In this document: positions 48,235 to 57,026 of the stretch, piece by piece
Layout: every line of letters begins with the position of its first letter
Numbering within the stretch: the stretch's first letter is position 1
Assembly: GCF_015690355.1 (NCBI RefSeq)
Contig: NZ_JADPRT010000007.1
Span: 156,268-220,267 of the forward strand
Source: Streptacidiphilus fuscans
Lineage (GTDB): Bacteria > Actinomycetota > Actinomycetes > Streptomycetales > Streptomycetaceae
Direction of reading: 5' to 3'
Length of the DNA stretch: 64,000 bases
Notes under the pieces: generated by a model
What the model saw: only the letters and a program-made list of their open reading frames with translations
What the model was told of the DNA's origin: nothing
Database searches by the model: none
Position numbers and translations under genes: made by a program

Positions 48235-48684
48235 TCAGACGGGCAGGTCGAGTCGCCCGTCCGGGGTCAGCGCGAAGCCCGGGTTGTGGCAGAGCTCCCA
48301 CAGGTGGCCGTCCGGGTCGGCGAAGTAGCCGCTGTAGCCGCCCCACTCCATCGCGACCGGGGCCTTGACCAGGTCCGCGCCCACCGCGAGCGCGTGCGCC
48401 ATGGCGGCGTCCACCTCCTCGCGGCTGCCGAGGTTCAGCGCGAGGGTCACCCCGCGGAACGTGGGCTCACCGCCGTCCGGCACGCCCGCGTCGGCGGCGA
48501 GCTCGTCGCTCGGGAAGAGGCCGAGCGCCGAGTCGGCGGTGCGGAACCAGGCGATCACCCCCTCCTGGGAGGCGGAGGACAGCGGCCAGCCGAGGTCCTG
48601 GTAGAAGTCGATGCTGCGCTCCAGGTCGGAGACGCCGAGCGTGACGATGCTGATCCGGGCGGGAAGGGTCACGGGAAGGGTCAT
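48235..48684 (-). CDS. VOC superfamily (glyoxalase-like) protein
   Basis: A 149-residue vicinal-oxygen-chelate protein with two beta-alpha-beta-beta-beta units: ISIVTLGVSDLERSIDFYQDLGW and the GGEPTFRGVTLALNLG/YSGYFADPDGHLWELCHN half. The Glu of HLWELC and a putative His give possible metal ligands. Function is unassigned (dioxygenase, isomerase or resistance-type binding). It is 18 bases upstream of the SRPBCC gene, so the two probably form an operon. Confidence 0.88.
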   Translation of the reverse strand: MTLPVTLPARISIVTLGVSDLERSIDFYQDLGWPLSSASQEGVIAWFRTADSALGLFPSDELAADAGVPDGGEPTFRGVTLALNLGSREEVDAAMAHALAVGADLVKAPVAMEWGGYSGYFADPDGHLWELCHNPGFALTPDGRLDLPV

Positions 48685-48795
48685 ACGGGTCAGGCTAGGG
48701 CGGGGGCGATCACGAGGCCGGGTGCGACATCCGGCAGGATCGGATCAGGCACGACGCGACCACCAGCTGCACCGAACCCCCGCAAGGAGCTCCAG

Positions 48796-49332
48796 ATGAC
48801 CCAGCCCCAGCGTCTTCCCCTGGTCGCCGCCGTCGGCGAGCGGACGCCGAAGGTCAGCGACGAGGCGTTCCTCGCCGTCACCGCGACCGTGCTGGGCGAC
48901 GTGACGCTCGCCCCCGGTTCCGGCGTCTGGTACGGCGCGGTGCTGCGCGGCGACAACGAGTCGATCACCGTCGGCGCGGACAGCAACGTCCAGGACAACT
49001 GCACCGTGCACGCCGACCCCGGCTTTCCCGCCGTGCTGGGCGAGCGGATCTCGGTCGGCCACAACGCGGTGCTGCACGGCTGCACGGTCGAGGACGACTG
49101 CCTGATCGGGATGGGCGCGACCGTCCTCAACGGCGCGGTCATCGGCGCGGGTTCGCTGGTCGCGGCCGGGGCGCTGGTGACGCAGGGGATGCAGGTCCCG
49201 CCGGGCTCCATGGTCGCCGGCGTCCCGGCGAAGGTGCGGCGCCCCCTCACCGACGACGAACTCGCGCACATCAAGCTGAACGCCGAGTGGTACGTCGCCC
49301 TCGCCGGGCAGCACCGCGGCATCGGCGCGTAG
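48796..49332 (+). CDS. gamma-class carbonic anhydrase-like protein
   Basis: A 178-residue left-handed beta-helix protein of the gamma-carbonic anhydrase/PaaY group. The hexapeptide repeats run from DVTLAPGSGVWYGAVLRGD to VIGAGSLVAAGALVTQGMQVPPG. Zinc ligands match DNCTVHADPG (His) and ISVGHNAVLHGC (two His). The Arg/Asp pair in LRGDNE is typical. The ATG at 48796 follows AAGGAG. The function may be CO2 hydration or acyl-CoA-linked hydrolysis as in PaaY; sequence alone does not decide. Confidence 0.9.
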   Translation: MTQPQRLPLVAAVGERTPKVSDEAFLAVTATVLGDVTLAPGSGVWYGAVLRGDNESITVGADSNVQDNCTVHADPGFPAVLGERISVGHNAVLHGCTVEDDCLIGMGATVLNGAVIGAGSLVAAGALVTQGMQVPPGSMVAGVPAKVRRPLTDDELAHIKLNAEWYVALAGQHRGIGA

Positions 49333-49420
49333 GCGCCCGCGCCAGCGCCCGCGCCAGCGCTCGCGCTCGCGGTGCAGAGGCGCCGCGCCCGAACAGCGGA
49401 GATCGCCTAGTGTCGTCGGC

Positions 49421-49846
49421 ATGACCGACGACACGCACCGCTCCGTCAGCATCGAGCGCACCAGTTCCGGCCACTACACCGCGACCAACCCCCGCGGCGG
49501 CACGATCAGCTTCGGCTCCTCCGGGACCGCCGAGTTCACCCCGGTCGAGCTGCTGCTCGCCGCGATCGGCGGCTGCACGTCGATCGACGCGGACGTCGCC
49601 ACCAGCCGCCACACCGAGCCGGACGGCTTCACCGTGACCGTGAGCGGCACCAAGGTCAACGACGAGCAGGGCCAGCACCTGACCGACCTCGCGGTTACCT
49701 TCCACGTCACCTTCCCCGAGGGCGAGGAGGGCGACCGCGCCCGCGCGATCCTGCCCCGAGCCGTCAAGAACTCGCACGACCGCTACTGCACCGTGAGCCG
49801 GACCGTCGAGATCGGCACCCCGGTCACCTCCACCATCGCCGAGTAG
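49421..49846 (+). CDS. OsmC family peroxiredoxin-like protein
   Basis: A 141-residue OsmC/Ohr-family protein with the two cysteines that reduce organic peroxides or bind sulfide: one in LLAAIGGCTSIDADVAT and one in HDRYCTVSRTVE. The N-terminal IERTSSGHYTATNPRGGTI and VTFHVTFPE strands match the family. It starts at ATG 49421 and ends close to the LuxR-type regulator, transcribed the other way. A 12-base direct repeat (ATCGCCGAGTAG) spans its stop. Confidence 0.9.
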   Translation: MTDDTHRSVSIERTSSGHYTATNPRGGTISFGSSGTAEFTPVELLLAAIGGCTSIDADVATSRHTEPDGFTVTVSGTKVNDEQGQHLTDLAVTFHVTFPEGEEGDRARAILPRAVKNSHDRYCTVSRTVEIGTPVTSTIAE

Positions 49847-49864
49847 CCACGATCGCCGAGTAGT

Positions 49865-50512
49865 TCAGCCGCCGTTGAGGTAGGCGAGCACCGCCAGCAC
49901 ACGGCGGTTGTCGTCGTCCGAGGGCTGCAGGTCGAGCCGGACGAAGATGGACGCCGTGTGCTTGGCGACGGACCGCTCGGTGATCACCAACTGCTGGGCG
50001 ATCGCGGCGTTCGAGCGGCCCTCCGCCATCAGCGACAGCACCTCCCGCTCGCGCGGGCTGAGCGAGGCGACCGGCCCGCCCGAGGAGTTGTGGGTGAGCA
50101 GGCGGCTGATCACCTCCGGGTCCATCGCCGTGCCGCCCGCGGCCACGCGTCGGACCGCGTCCAGGAACTGGTCGCCGTCCATCACCCGGTCCTTGAGCAG
50201 GTAGCCGATCCCACCGCTGCCGTCCGCCAGCAACTCCCGTGCGTAGAGCGGCTCGACGTACTGCGACAGGACCAGGACCGGCAGCCCGGGCAGCTCCTGA
50301 CGGGCCGTCAGGGCCGCGCGCAGGCCCTCGTCGGTGAAGGTCGGCGGCAGCCGCACGTCGACCACGGCCAGGTCGGGACGGTCCGCCCGGAGGGCGTCCA
50401 GCAGTTCCCCGCCGCTCTCGACGGCCGCCGTCACCTCGATCCCGTGCGCCGCGAGCAGCCGGGTCAGGCCGTCCCGGAGGAGGAAGAGGTCTTCGGCGAG
50501 AGCAACGCGCAC
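49865..50512 (-). CDS. NarL/LuxR-type response regulator
   Basis: A 215-residue response regulator partnered with the kinase that overlaps it. The receiver begins VRVALAEDLFLLRDGLTRLL with acidic pocket residues, LAVVDVRLPPTF has the phospho-accepting Asp, and YLLKDRV has the conserved Lys. The LuxR-type output domain reads SLSPREREVLSLMAEGRSNAAIAQQLVITERSVAKHTASIF. The GTG at 50512 follows GGAGA. It overlaps the kinase gene by 49 bases, so both are cotranscribed and probably coupled. Confidence 0.92.
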   Translation of the reverse strand: MRVALAEDLFLLRDGLTRLLAAHGIEVTAAVESGGELLDALRADRPDLAVVDVRLPPTFTDEGLRAALTARQELPGLPVLVLSQYVEPLYARELLADGSGGIGYLLKDRVMDGDQFLDAVRRVAAGGTAMDPEVISRLLTHNSSGGPVASLSPREREVLSLMAEGRSNAAIAQQLVITERSVAKHTASIFVRLDLQPSDDDNRRVLAVLAYLNGG

Positions 50513-51948
50513 GGAATCTCCAGGCTGGCGATGGTCGGGCCGCCGACCGGGCTGCTCACCGCGAGCAGGCCGTCGAAGGCGGCGAGTCGGCGCTCGACAC
50601 CCCGCAGGCCGGTGCCCTTGGAGGGGTCGACACCGCCGCGGCCGTCGTCGGTGACGGAGATCCGCAGCACCTCGCCAGTATGGCCGATCTCCACCCAGAT
50701 CCGCCGCGCCTCCGCGTGCTTGGTGACGTTGGCGAGCAGCTCGCTGACGGCGAAGTAGGCGGCGGACTCCACCGCGGCCGGGACCCGCTGCGGCAGTCCG
50801 CCGCTCACCTCCACCGGAAGCGGCAGGTCGAAGGCCAGCGCTTCGACGGCGTCGGCCAGGCCGCGGTCGGCAAGCACCGGCGGGTGGATGCCGCGGACCA
50901 GGTCCCGCAGCTCGCCGAGGGCGCGCGCCGAGCTGGACCGCGCCTCCGCCAGCATCGCCCGCGCCGCCTCCGGGTCGGTGTCGAAGAGCTGCTCGGCGGC
51001 GTTGAGCGCCATGCCGAGCGCGACCAGTCGCGCCTGGGCGCCGTCGTGCAGGTCGCGTTCGATCCGGCGCAGTTCGGTCGCGCCGTGGTCGATGGTGTCG
51101 GCTCTGGTGCGGGACAGGTGGTCCACCCGCTGGACGAGTTCCCGCTGCCGGGAGGGGCCCAGCAGTGCCCGCGCGGCGTTGTCGTGCAGGCGCAGCAGTA
51201 CCGGGGCTCCCCACAGCACCAGCAACGGCGAGAGCCACAACTCGACGCCGAACAGCAGGACGGGCTTGTCGGTGAACCGGCCGTTCGGGCCGAGGTGGTT
51301 GAGCAGCAACGGCGCGGCGACCAGCACGACGCCACCCGCGAGGACCAGCGCCGCACTCAGCACCACCCAGGCCAGGTCGCGCCAGGATGCCGGGTCACCG
51401 AGCCAGCCGACGAGCCGTCCGCGCCATTGCTCCACGGGTGACGCCCCGTCGGGGAACTCCCGGTAGGGGGAGGCGATCGGCGTGCCGCTCCAGCGGGCGA
51501 CCAGCCTCCGGTGCTCCGAGGCGACCCACCGGGACGAGAGGACGCCGAGCGGCAGCAGCAGGACCGCGGCCCACACCACACCGTGGTGCCCGCCGGGCGG
51601 GCCGCCTTTGTAGCAGGTGACCGCCGCGACGGTCAGCACGCCGGGGAGCAGCAGGACCGCGCCGGCGGCCCGACCGCCGCCCCCCGTCGCCCAGCTGAAC
51701 CCCCAGATCACGCACGGGACCAGGGTGACCAGCAGGCCGAGCCAGAAATGCAGGCGGTCGCCGAGCGCGTCCGTCTGCGTGTTGCTCGCCGCGTTGAGCA
51801 CGAGCACCGGAGCGGCCGCCAGCGCGGCCCCACCCGCCAGCGTCAGCGCGACCAGGTAGGCCGCGCGGAGCGGCGCGAGCAGGGTGCGCCGCAGCCAGGC
51901 GGCGACGTCGGCTCCGTCGGGCAGTGCGGGCGGTGCGGGCGAACTCAC
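50464..51948 (-). CDS. NarL-type sensor histidine kinase
   Basis: A 494-residue kinase of the HPK7/HisKA_3 type. The N-terminal half is membrane-embedded with about six hydrophobic segments (AYLVALTLAGGAALAAAPVLV to ELWLSPLLVLWGAPVLL), so it senses in or through the membrane. The dimerisation/phospho-acceptor helix is ELRRIERDLHDGAQARLVAL, with His in LHDGAQ. The ATPase has LLANVTKHAEA (N box) and VTDDGRGG (G1) plus GLRGVERRLAAF. GTG 51948 follows GGAGGA. The partner is the overlapping LuxR-type regulator, and the neighbouring FtsX-type ABC genes are a plausible target. Confidence 0.92.
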   Translation of the reverse strand: MSSPAPPALPDGADVAAWLRRTLLAPLRAAYLVALTLAGGAALAAAPVLVLNAASNTQTDALGDRLHFWLGLLVTLVPCVIWGFSWATGGGGRAAGAVLLLPGVLTVAAVTCYKGGPPGGHHGVVWAAVLLLPLGVLSSRWVASEHRRLVARWSGTPIASPYREFPDGASPVEQWRGRLVGWLGDPASWRDLAWVVLSAALVLAGGVVLVAAPLLLNHLGPNGRFTDKPVLLFGVELWLSPLLVLWGAPVLLRLHDNAARALLGPSRQRELVQRVDHLSRTRADTIDHGATELRRIERDLHDGAQARLVALGMALNAAEQLFDTDPEAARAMLAEARSSSARALGELRDLVRGIHPPVLADRGLADAVEALAFDLPLPVEVSGGLPQRVPAAVESAAYFAVSELLANVTKHAEARRIWVEIGHTGEVLRISVTDDGRGGVDPSKGTGLRGVERRLAAFDGLLAVSSPVGGPTIASLEIPCALLSPKTSSSSGTA

Positions 51949-52027
51949 GTCGGTCCTCCGGTGCTGGTCTCGTCGATGTCGGTGCGCGCCCGGCTCCCGG
52001 CTCGGGTTCCCGGCTGGGGCGTTCCGC

Positions 52028-52128
52028 CTAGGGCCTGTTTGAGAACTCCCGCCGGGCCCGGCCCTCCCCCGGCCTTCGGCTAGGGGAGGGCCGGGCTGAT
52101 CCGACGCGAGTTCTCAAACAGGCCCTAG
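52028..52128. repeat. MITE-like hairpin element
   Basis: A 101-base element bounded by perfect 21-base inverted arms (left 52028-52048, beginning CTAGGGCCTG; right 52108-52128, ending CAGGCCCTAG). Nested inside is a second 14-base perfect stem (52056-52069 with 52083-52096) around a GGCCTTCGGC loop. The whole element can form one long hairpin and contains no gene. The ends, with the CTAG flanks, resemble those of small IS5-type elements. It lies between the kinase start and the ABC ATPase start. Confidence 0.75.
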
Positions 52129-52310
52129 TCTGCGCGGGCGTCGCACCGGACCGCGCCGGGCGCAGACACCCAAGATCAGGTGTAGCTGGGTACACCCCCC
52201 TCCCACCGTCCAACCGTATGTCGGCGGACCGTCCCGGATTCCTAACGTCGTCCTCGCTCCCGGGACGGACGACGTCCCGCGGCGCACCATCGAACCCGAC
52301 GGAGGAAACC

Positions 52311-53036
52311 GTGACCGCGCCGATCGTCGCCGTCAGCGACGTGACCAAGACATACGACCCGACCGGCACCGCCCGGCCCGCGCTCGACGCCCTGGACCTG
52401 GAGATCGCCCCCGGTGAGGCGGTCGCCGTCCTCGGGCGCTCGGGCAGCGGCAAGTCGACGCTGCTCAACCTGGTCGCGGGCCTGGACCGGCCGAGCTCGG
52501 GCAGCGTGACCGTCGCCGGGGTCACCCTCACCGGCCTGAGCGAGGCCGCGCTGGCGGCGTTCCGGCGGGAGCGGATCGGGATGGTCTTCCAGTTCTTCAA
52601 CCTGCTCGACGACCTCACCGTCCTGGACAACGTGCTCCTGCCGGCACAGCTCGCCGGGATGCGCCGCGGTGCGGCCCGGGCTCGCGCCGAGGAGCTGCTT
52701 GAACAGCTCGGGATCGACCGGCTGGCCCGGTCGTGGCCCGGTGGGCTCTCCGGTGGCGAGCGTCAACGCGTCGCGGTGGCGCGGGCGTTGATGAACCGGC
52801 CGCCGTTGCTGCTGGCCGACGAGCCGACGGGCGCGCTGGACACCGCCTCGGCCGCGGACGTCCGCGAACTGCTCCGCTCGCTCCACGCCGAGGGCCAGAC
52901 CATCGTCCTGGTCACCCACGACACCTCGCTGGCCGCCGCCTGCGCCGAACGGATCGTCGAGCTGGCGGACGGACGTCTGGTGAGGGACGAGCGCACCGGG
53001 CTTGCGCCGCAGGGCGTCAGCGCGGTGACGGCATGA
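52311..53036 (+). CDS. ABC transporter ATP-binding protein, MacB/LolD type
   Basis: A 241-residue ATPase pairing with the FtsX-type permease. Walker A is GRSGSGKST, the Q loop is VFQFFNLLDDLTV, the signature is LSGGERQRVAVARAL, Walker B is LLLADEPTGALDT and the switch His is VTHDTSLAAA. GTG 52311 is used because GGAGGAAACC precedes it; a frame open further upstream to 52218 is unlikely. The ATGA overlap with the permease gene shows translational coupling. It is divergent from the NarL-type kinase. Confidence 0.95.
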   Translation: MTAPIVAVSDVTKTYDPTGTARPALDALDLEIAPGEAVAVLGRSGSGKSTLLNLVAGLDRPSSGSVTVAGVTLTGLSEAALAAFRRERIGMVFQFFNLLDDLTVLDNVLLPAQLAGMRRGAARARAEELLEQLGIDRLARSWPGGLSGGERQRVAVARALMNRPPLLLADEPTGALDTASAADVRELLRSLHAEGQTIVLVTHDTSLAAACAERIVELADGRLVRDERTGLAPQGVSAVTA

Positions 53037-55387
53037 GCGCCCTGGGCAGGGTCGTCCGATCCGGCGTCGGCCGCAAGCGGGTGCAGACTCTGGTGATGGT
53101 GCTGACCACGATGACGGCGGTGACCGCCTGTCTGCTCGCCGCAGGTCTGCTGCTCGCCTCACGCGGGCCGTTCGACCGCGCCTTCGACGCGCAGCACGGC
53201 GCGCACCTCGCCCTGCGCTTCGACGGGGGAAGCGTCGACGCGGCCCAACTCGACGCCACCGCCCACGTCCAGGGCGTCACCGCGACGGCCGGGCCCTACC
53301 CGGCGGTGACTCTCCACCCCGCTGTGGGCTCCGATGCGTTCCTCCCGGCCGGTGACCCGCTGCCCGCGACCACGCTGGTCGGCCGCCCGATCGACGGACC
53401 GCTGGACGACCTCCGGGTCACCGAGGGCCACTGGCTCACCGGTCCCGGCCAGGTCGTGCTGCCGGACGGCAACTCACCGCTGGCGCTGGGGGATCGCATG
53501 ACCTTCCCCGACCTGCCCGGACACCCGACGCTGACCGTCGTCGGTCTGGCCGCGTCGGTGACCGGCAGCGCCGACGGCTGGGTCTCCCCGGACGAGATCC
53601 CCGCCCTGACCGCCCACGGCACCGTGCCTGACCAGCAGATGCTCTACCGCTTCGCGGACGCGGGCAGCGCCACGCAGCTCGACGCCGACCGCGCCGCCGT
53701 CGCCGCCGCGCTCCCGGCGGGCGCGGTGACCGCGGCCGACTCCTACCTGGACGCGCGGCAGGCGGCGGACAAGACGTCAGCCACCTTCGTGCCGTTCCTG
53801 GTGGCCTTCGGCGTGCTCGGCCTCTGCATGTCGGTACTGGTCATCGGCGTCGTCGTCAGCGGCGCGGTGGCTGCCGGGCGTCGGCGGATCGGCGTGCTCA
53901 AGTCGCTGGGCTTCACCCCGGCGCAGGTGGTGCGCGCCTATCTCGGCACGGCACTGATCCCGGCCGGTGTCGGCGCGGTGCTCGGCGTGCTGTTCGGCAA
54001 CGCGCTGGCGATCCCGTTGATGGGCGTGACGAACAAGGCGCTGAACAGCGTCTCCACCGGCATCCCGGTCTGGCTCGACCTGGTGGTCCCGCTCGCGACG
54101 CTCGTCGCCGTCGCCGGAACCGCGCTCGTCCCCGCCCTGCGCGCCGGTCGGCTGAGCACGGTCGAGGCGCTGACCGTCGGACGCGGCGGGCAGACCCGGA
54201 CCACCGGACGGGCCGTGCAGCAGTTGCTGGCACGGTGGCCGCTGCCGCGCGCCCTCAGCCTGGGCCTCAGCACGCCGTTCGCCCGTCCCGGACGGGCGCT
54301 GACCGTCGCGGCGGCGGTGACGCTGGGCACGATCGGGGTCACCTTCGGCGTGGGCCTGGCCATCTCGCTGAACGGCGTCCAACAGGGCATCAGCCAGGAC
54401 AACGCGGGCGCCGTGATCATCCTGCCGGGCCTTCCGGCCCCGGGATCCAGGCCCAAGGTGGTCACCGCGGCCGACCTGGCGCGGGCCGCCGACCTGATCA
54501 ACTCCGAGCCCGGAACCAGCGCCTGGTTCAGCACCACGACCGACCGCCTGGACCTGGCCGGGCACACGGGCCAGGCGCAGGTGGTCGCCTACCAGGGCGA
54601 CTCGTCCTTCGGCGAGCTCCAACTGGTCTCCGGCAGCTGGTTCCAGGCGCCCGGCGAGGCGGTCGCTCCGTCAAGCTTCCTGACCGCCAACGGCGTCCAC
54701 GTCGGCGACACCGTCACCCTGGGCCAGGGCGGTCGCACCGCGCGGGTGCGGATCGTGGGCGAGGTGCTCTCCCTCCACGACGAACTGCTGACCGACCGCT
54801 CCTCGCTGACCCCGCTCGGCCTCGACTACCTCGCCGGGATGAGCCAGTTCGACATCGCCCTCAAGCCGGGCACCGACCAGGCCTCCTATGCCGACTCGCT
54901 CAGCCGGGCGCTCGCGCCCTACGGCATGGCCGCGATCCCGAACTCGCAGCCGCCGAGCGTGGTGGTGCTGTCCATGGACACCCTCGCCTCGCTGCTCACC
55001 CTGATGCTGGTGGCGGTGGCCGGGCTGGGCGTGCTCAACACCGTGCTGCTTGACACCCGGGAGCGGGTGCACGACCTGGGCGTCCTCAAGTCGCTGGGCA
55101 TGGCCCCGCGGCAGACCGTGGGCATGGTGCTGACCTCGGTCAGCATCAGCGGCCTCGCGGCCGGGCTGGTCGGCGTGCCGATCGGAATCGCGCTGCACGA
55201 CAGCGTCCTCCCGGCGATGGCACGCGCGGCGGGGACCGACGTCCCGGGCGTCGACCTGGCGGTCTACCACGCACCCGAGCTGATCCCGCTGGTCCTCGGC
55301 GGCCTGGTGCTCGCCACGCTCGGTGCGCTGGCCCCCGCGACCTGGGCGGCCCGCTCCCGCACGGCCACCGCGCTGCGCACAGAGTGA
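53033..55387 (+). CDS. FtsX/MacB-type ABC transporter permease
   Basis: A 784-residue permease with two FtsX blocks. TM1 is near 18-40 (VMVLTTMTAVTACLLAAGLLLA). The first extracytoplasmic domain runs to about 255. The first FtsX block is at about 256-405 (GRRRIGVLKSLGFTPAQVVR). The second block is near 640-775 (DTRERVHDLGVLKSLGMAPRQ) with the duplicated LGVLKSLG coupling motifs. It is the partner of the ATPase encoded just upstream, with start ATG 53033 overlapping that gene's stop. Confidence 0.93.
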   Translation: MSALGRVVRSGVGRKRVQTLVMVLTTMTAVTACLLAAGLLLASRGPFDRAFDAQHGAHLALRFDGGSVDAAQLDATAHVQGVTATAGPYPAVTLHPAVGSDAFLPAGDPLPATTLVGRPIDGPLDDLRVTEGHWLTGPGQVVLPDGNSPLALGDRMTFPDLPGHPTLTVVGLAASVTGSADGWVSPDEIPALTAHGTVPDQQMLYRFADAGSATQLDADRAAVAAALPAGAVTAADSYLDARQAADKTSATFVPFLVAFGVLGLCMSVLVIGVVVSGAVAAGRRRIGVLKSLGFTPAQVVRAYLGTALIPAGVGAVLGVLFGNALAIPLMGVTNKALNSVSTGIPVWLDLVVPLATLVAVAGTALVPALRAGRLSTVEALTVGRGGQTRTTGRAVQQLLARWPLPRALSLGLSTPFARPGRALTVAAAVTLGTIGVTFGVGLAISLNGVQQGISQDNAGAVIILPGLPAPGSRPKVVTAADLARAADLINSEPGTSAWFSTTTDRLDLAGHTGQAQVVAYQGDSSFGELQLVSGSWFQAPGEAVAPSSFLTANGVHVGDTVTLGQGGRTARVRIVGEVLSLHDELLTDRSSLTPLGLDYLAGMSQFDIALKPGTDQASYADSLSRALAPYGMAAIPNSQPPSVVVLSMDTLASLLTLMLVAVAGLGVLNTVLLDTRERVHDLGVLKSLGMAPRQTVGMVLTSVSISGLAAGLVGVPIGIALHDSVLPAMARAAGTDVPGVDLAVYHAPELIPLVLGGLVLATLGALAPATWAARSRTATALRTE

Positions 55388-55463
55388 CCGTGGTCTGACC
55401 CGCCGACCGTGGCGCACGACACGTGGCGGAAGCGGGAACCTTGACCTCTAGAATAGTTGCACT

Positions 55464-56309
55464 ATGAACCAGGTTTCGGGTCCCCGCTTCCGCAGCATGG
55501 TCGCCATAGGCGACTCCTTCACCGAGGGCATGTGCGACGACGTGCTGCCGGACGGCCACTACCGCGGCTGGGCCGACCGCGTCGCGGAACGCCTGGCCGC
55601 CGAGCTGGACGGCCACGCGGCCGGCACCGGCGAGGCCGGCAACATGAACGGCGACGCGAACGCCAACGGCTTCCGCTACGCCAACCTCGCCGTGCGCGGC
55701 AAGCTGATCGGCCAGATCGCGGACGAGCAGGGCGACGCCGCCGTCGCGCTCGGCGGCGAGCTGGTCACCCTCGCCGGGGGCCTGAACGACGTGATGCGGC
55801 CGGGCTGCGACATCGACCACGTCGAGCGCACGCTCGGCGCGCTGGCGGAGCGGATCGCGGCCGAGGCGCGGCAGGTCGTGATGTTCTACAGCGTCGACCC
55901 CAGCCGCCGGATGCGCGGCAGCGCCCGGCTGATGCCGCAGATCCTGCGGTTGCAGGGCTTCGTCCGGCAGTTCGCCGCCCGGCACGAGAACATCGCTGTG
56001 GTCGACCTGTTCCACGTCCCCGCGTTCGACGACGCGCGGATGTGGGGCGAGGACCGCCTGCACTTCTCCGCCGAGGGCCACCGACGCGTCGCCGAGGCGG
56101 TGCTGCAGGCGCTGGGCTTCGAGCCGTCCTTCGACTGGCGCGAGCCGCTGCCACCGGCTCCCCCGATCCCCCGGCTCACCAAGCTCGGCGACGACCTGCG
56201 CTGGATCCGCACCCACGTGCTGCCGTGGATCGGCCGCCGCCTCACCGGCCGCTCCAGCGGCGACAACCGCCCCGCCAAGCGCCCGTCCCTGGACGCCTTC
56301 CCGGGCTGA
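55464..56309 (+). CDS. SGNH/GDSL hydrolase
   Basis: A 281-residue esterase/lipase-like hydrolase of the SGNH family. The four blocks are seen: VAIGDSFTEG (Ser nucleophile), a Gly in NLAVRGKLIG, GGLNDV (Asn) and EDRLHFSAEGHRR (Asp and His of block V). It has no signal peptide. The ATG at 55464 has no ribosome site; TAGAAT at 55448-55453 could be a -10 and the transcript may be leaderless. The C-terminus is basic (WIGRRLTGRSSGDNRPAKR). The substrate is unknown. Confidence 0.9.
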   Translation: MNQVSGPRFRSMVAIGDSFTEGMCDDVLPDGHYRGWADRVAERLAAELDGHAAGTGEAGNMNGDANANGFRYANLAVRGKLIGQIADEQGDAAVALGGELVTLAGGLNDVMRPGCDIDHVERTLGALAERIAAEARQVVMFYSVDPSRRMRGSARLMPQILRLQGFVRQFAARHENIAVVDLFHVPAFDDARMWGEDRLHFSAEGHRRVAEAVLQALGFEPSFDWREPLPPAPPIPRLTKLGDDLRWIRTHVLPWIGRRLTGRSSGDNRPAKRPSLDAFPG

Positions 56310-56369
56310 TCCGCACCGTCCCGACCTGGGCTGCCGTCAGACCCAGGGTGCGGGCGGGTGCTTCGCGCG

Positions 56370-57026
56370 CTAGGTGGTGACCGTCAGACCGGCGCGCACG
56401 GCGAGGACCACGAGCTGGGCGCGCGAGCGCGCGTTGAGCTTGGTCATGGCCCGGGTCACGTGCGTGCGGACGGTGGCCGGGGAGAGGTACAACGCCTCGG
56501 CAATCTCGTTGTTGGACCTGCCGGTAGCCACCCAGGCGGCGATCTCGCGCTCCCGGTCAGTGAGCGTCTCCAGGCCGTCCACGGGGGCGGGGGGCGCCCA
56601 GCGCTCGGCGAAGGTGCTCACCACCAGTCGGGTCACCGACGGTGACAGCAGCGCCTCTCCGGCGGCCACCACCCTGATGGCGTGCACGAGTTCGCTCGGG
56701 GCGGTGTCCTTGAGGATGAAGCCGCCGGCGCCCAGCTGCAGCGCCTCGAACACGTAGTGGTCGATCTCGAAGGTGGTCACGACGACGACCCGCACGGCGC
56801 GCAGTGCGGGGTCGGCTGCGATCTGACGGAGCACTTCCAGGCCGTCCATGTCGGGCATCCGGATGTCCAGCAGCATGACGTCGGGCCGGTCCTGCCGCAG
56901 CCGGGCGAGGGCTTGGCGGCCGTTGTCGGCCTCGGCGACCACCTCCATGTCGTCCTCGCGGTCGACCAGGACGCGCAGGCCCATGCGGACCAGTTGATGG
57001 TCATCAACCAGCATCACCCGGATCAC
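56370..57026 (-). CDS. NarL/LuxR-type response regulator
   Basis: A 218-residue response regulator. The receiver is IRVMLVDDHQLVRMGLRVLV, with Asp in VMLLDIRMPDMDG and Lys in FILKDTAPSE. The LuxR-type output reads TLTDREREIAAWVATGRSNN and ALYLSPATVRTHVTRAMTKL. The GTG at 57026 overlaps the kinase stop as GTGA (57023-57026), giving translational coupling. Targets cannot be read from sequence. Confidence 0.93.
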   Translation of the reverse strand: MIRVMLVDDHQLVRMGLRVLVDREDDMEVVAEADNGRQALARLRQDRPDVMLLDIRMPDMDGLEVLRQIAADPALRAVRVVVVTTFEIDHYVFEALQLGAGGFILKDTAPSELVHAIRVVAAGEALLSPSVTRLVVSTFAERWAPPAPVDGLETLTDREREIAAWVATGRSNNEIAEALYLSPATVRTHVTRAMTKLNARSRAQLVVLAVRAGLTVTT

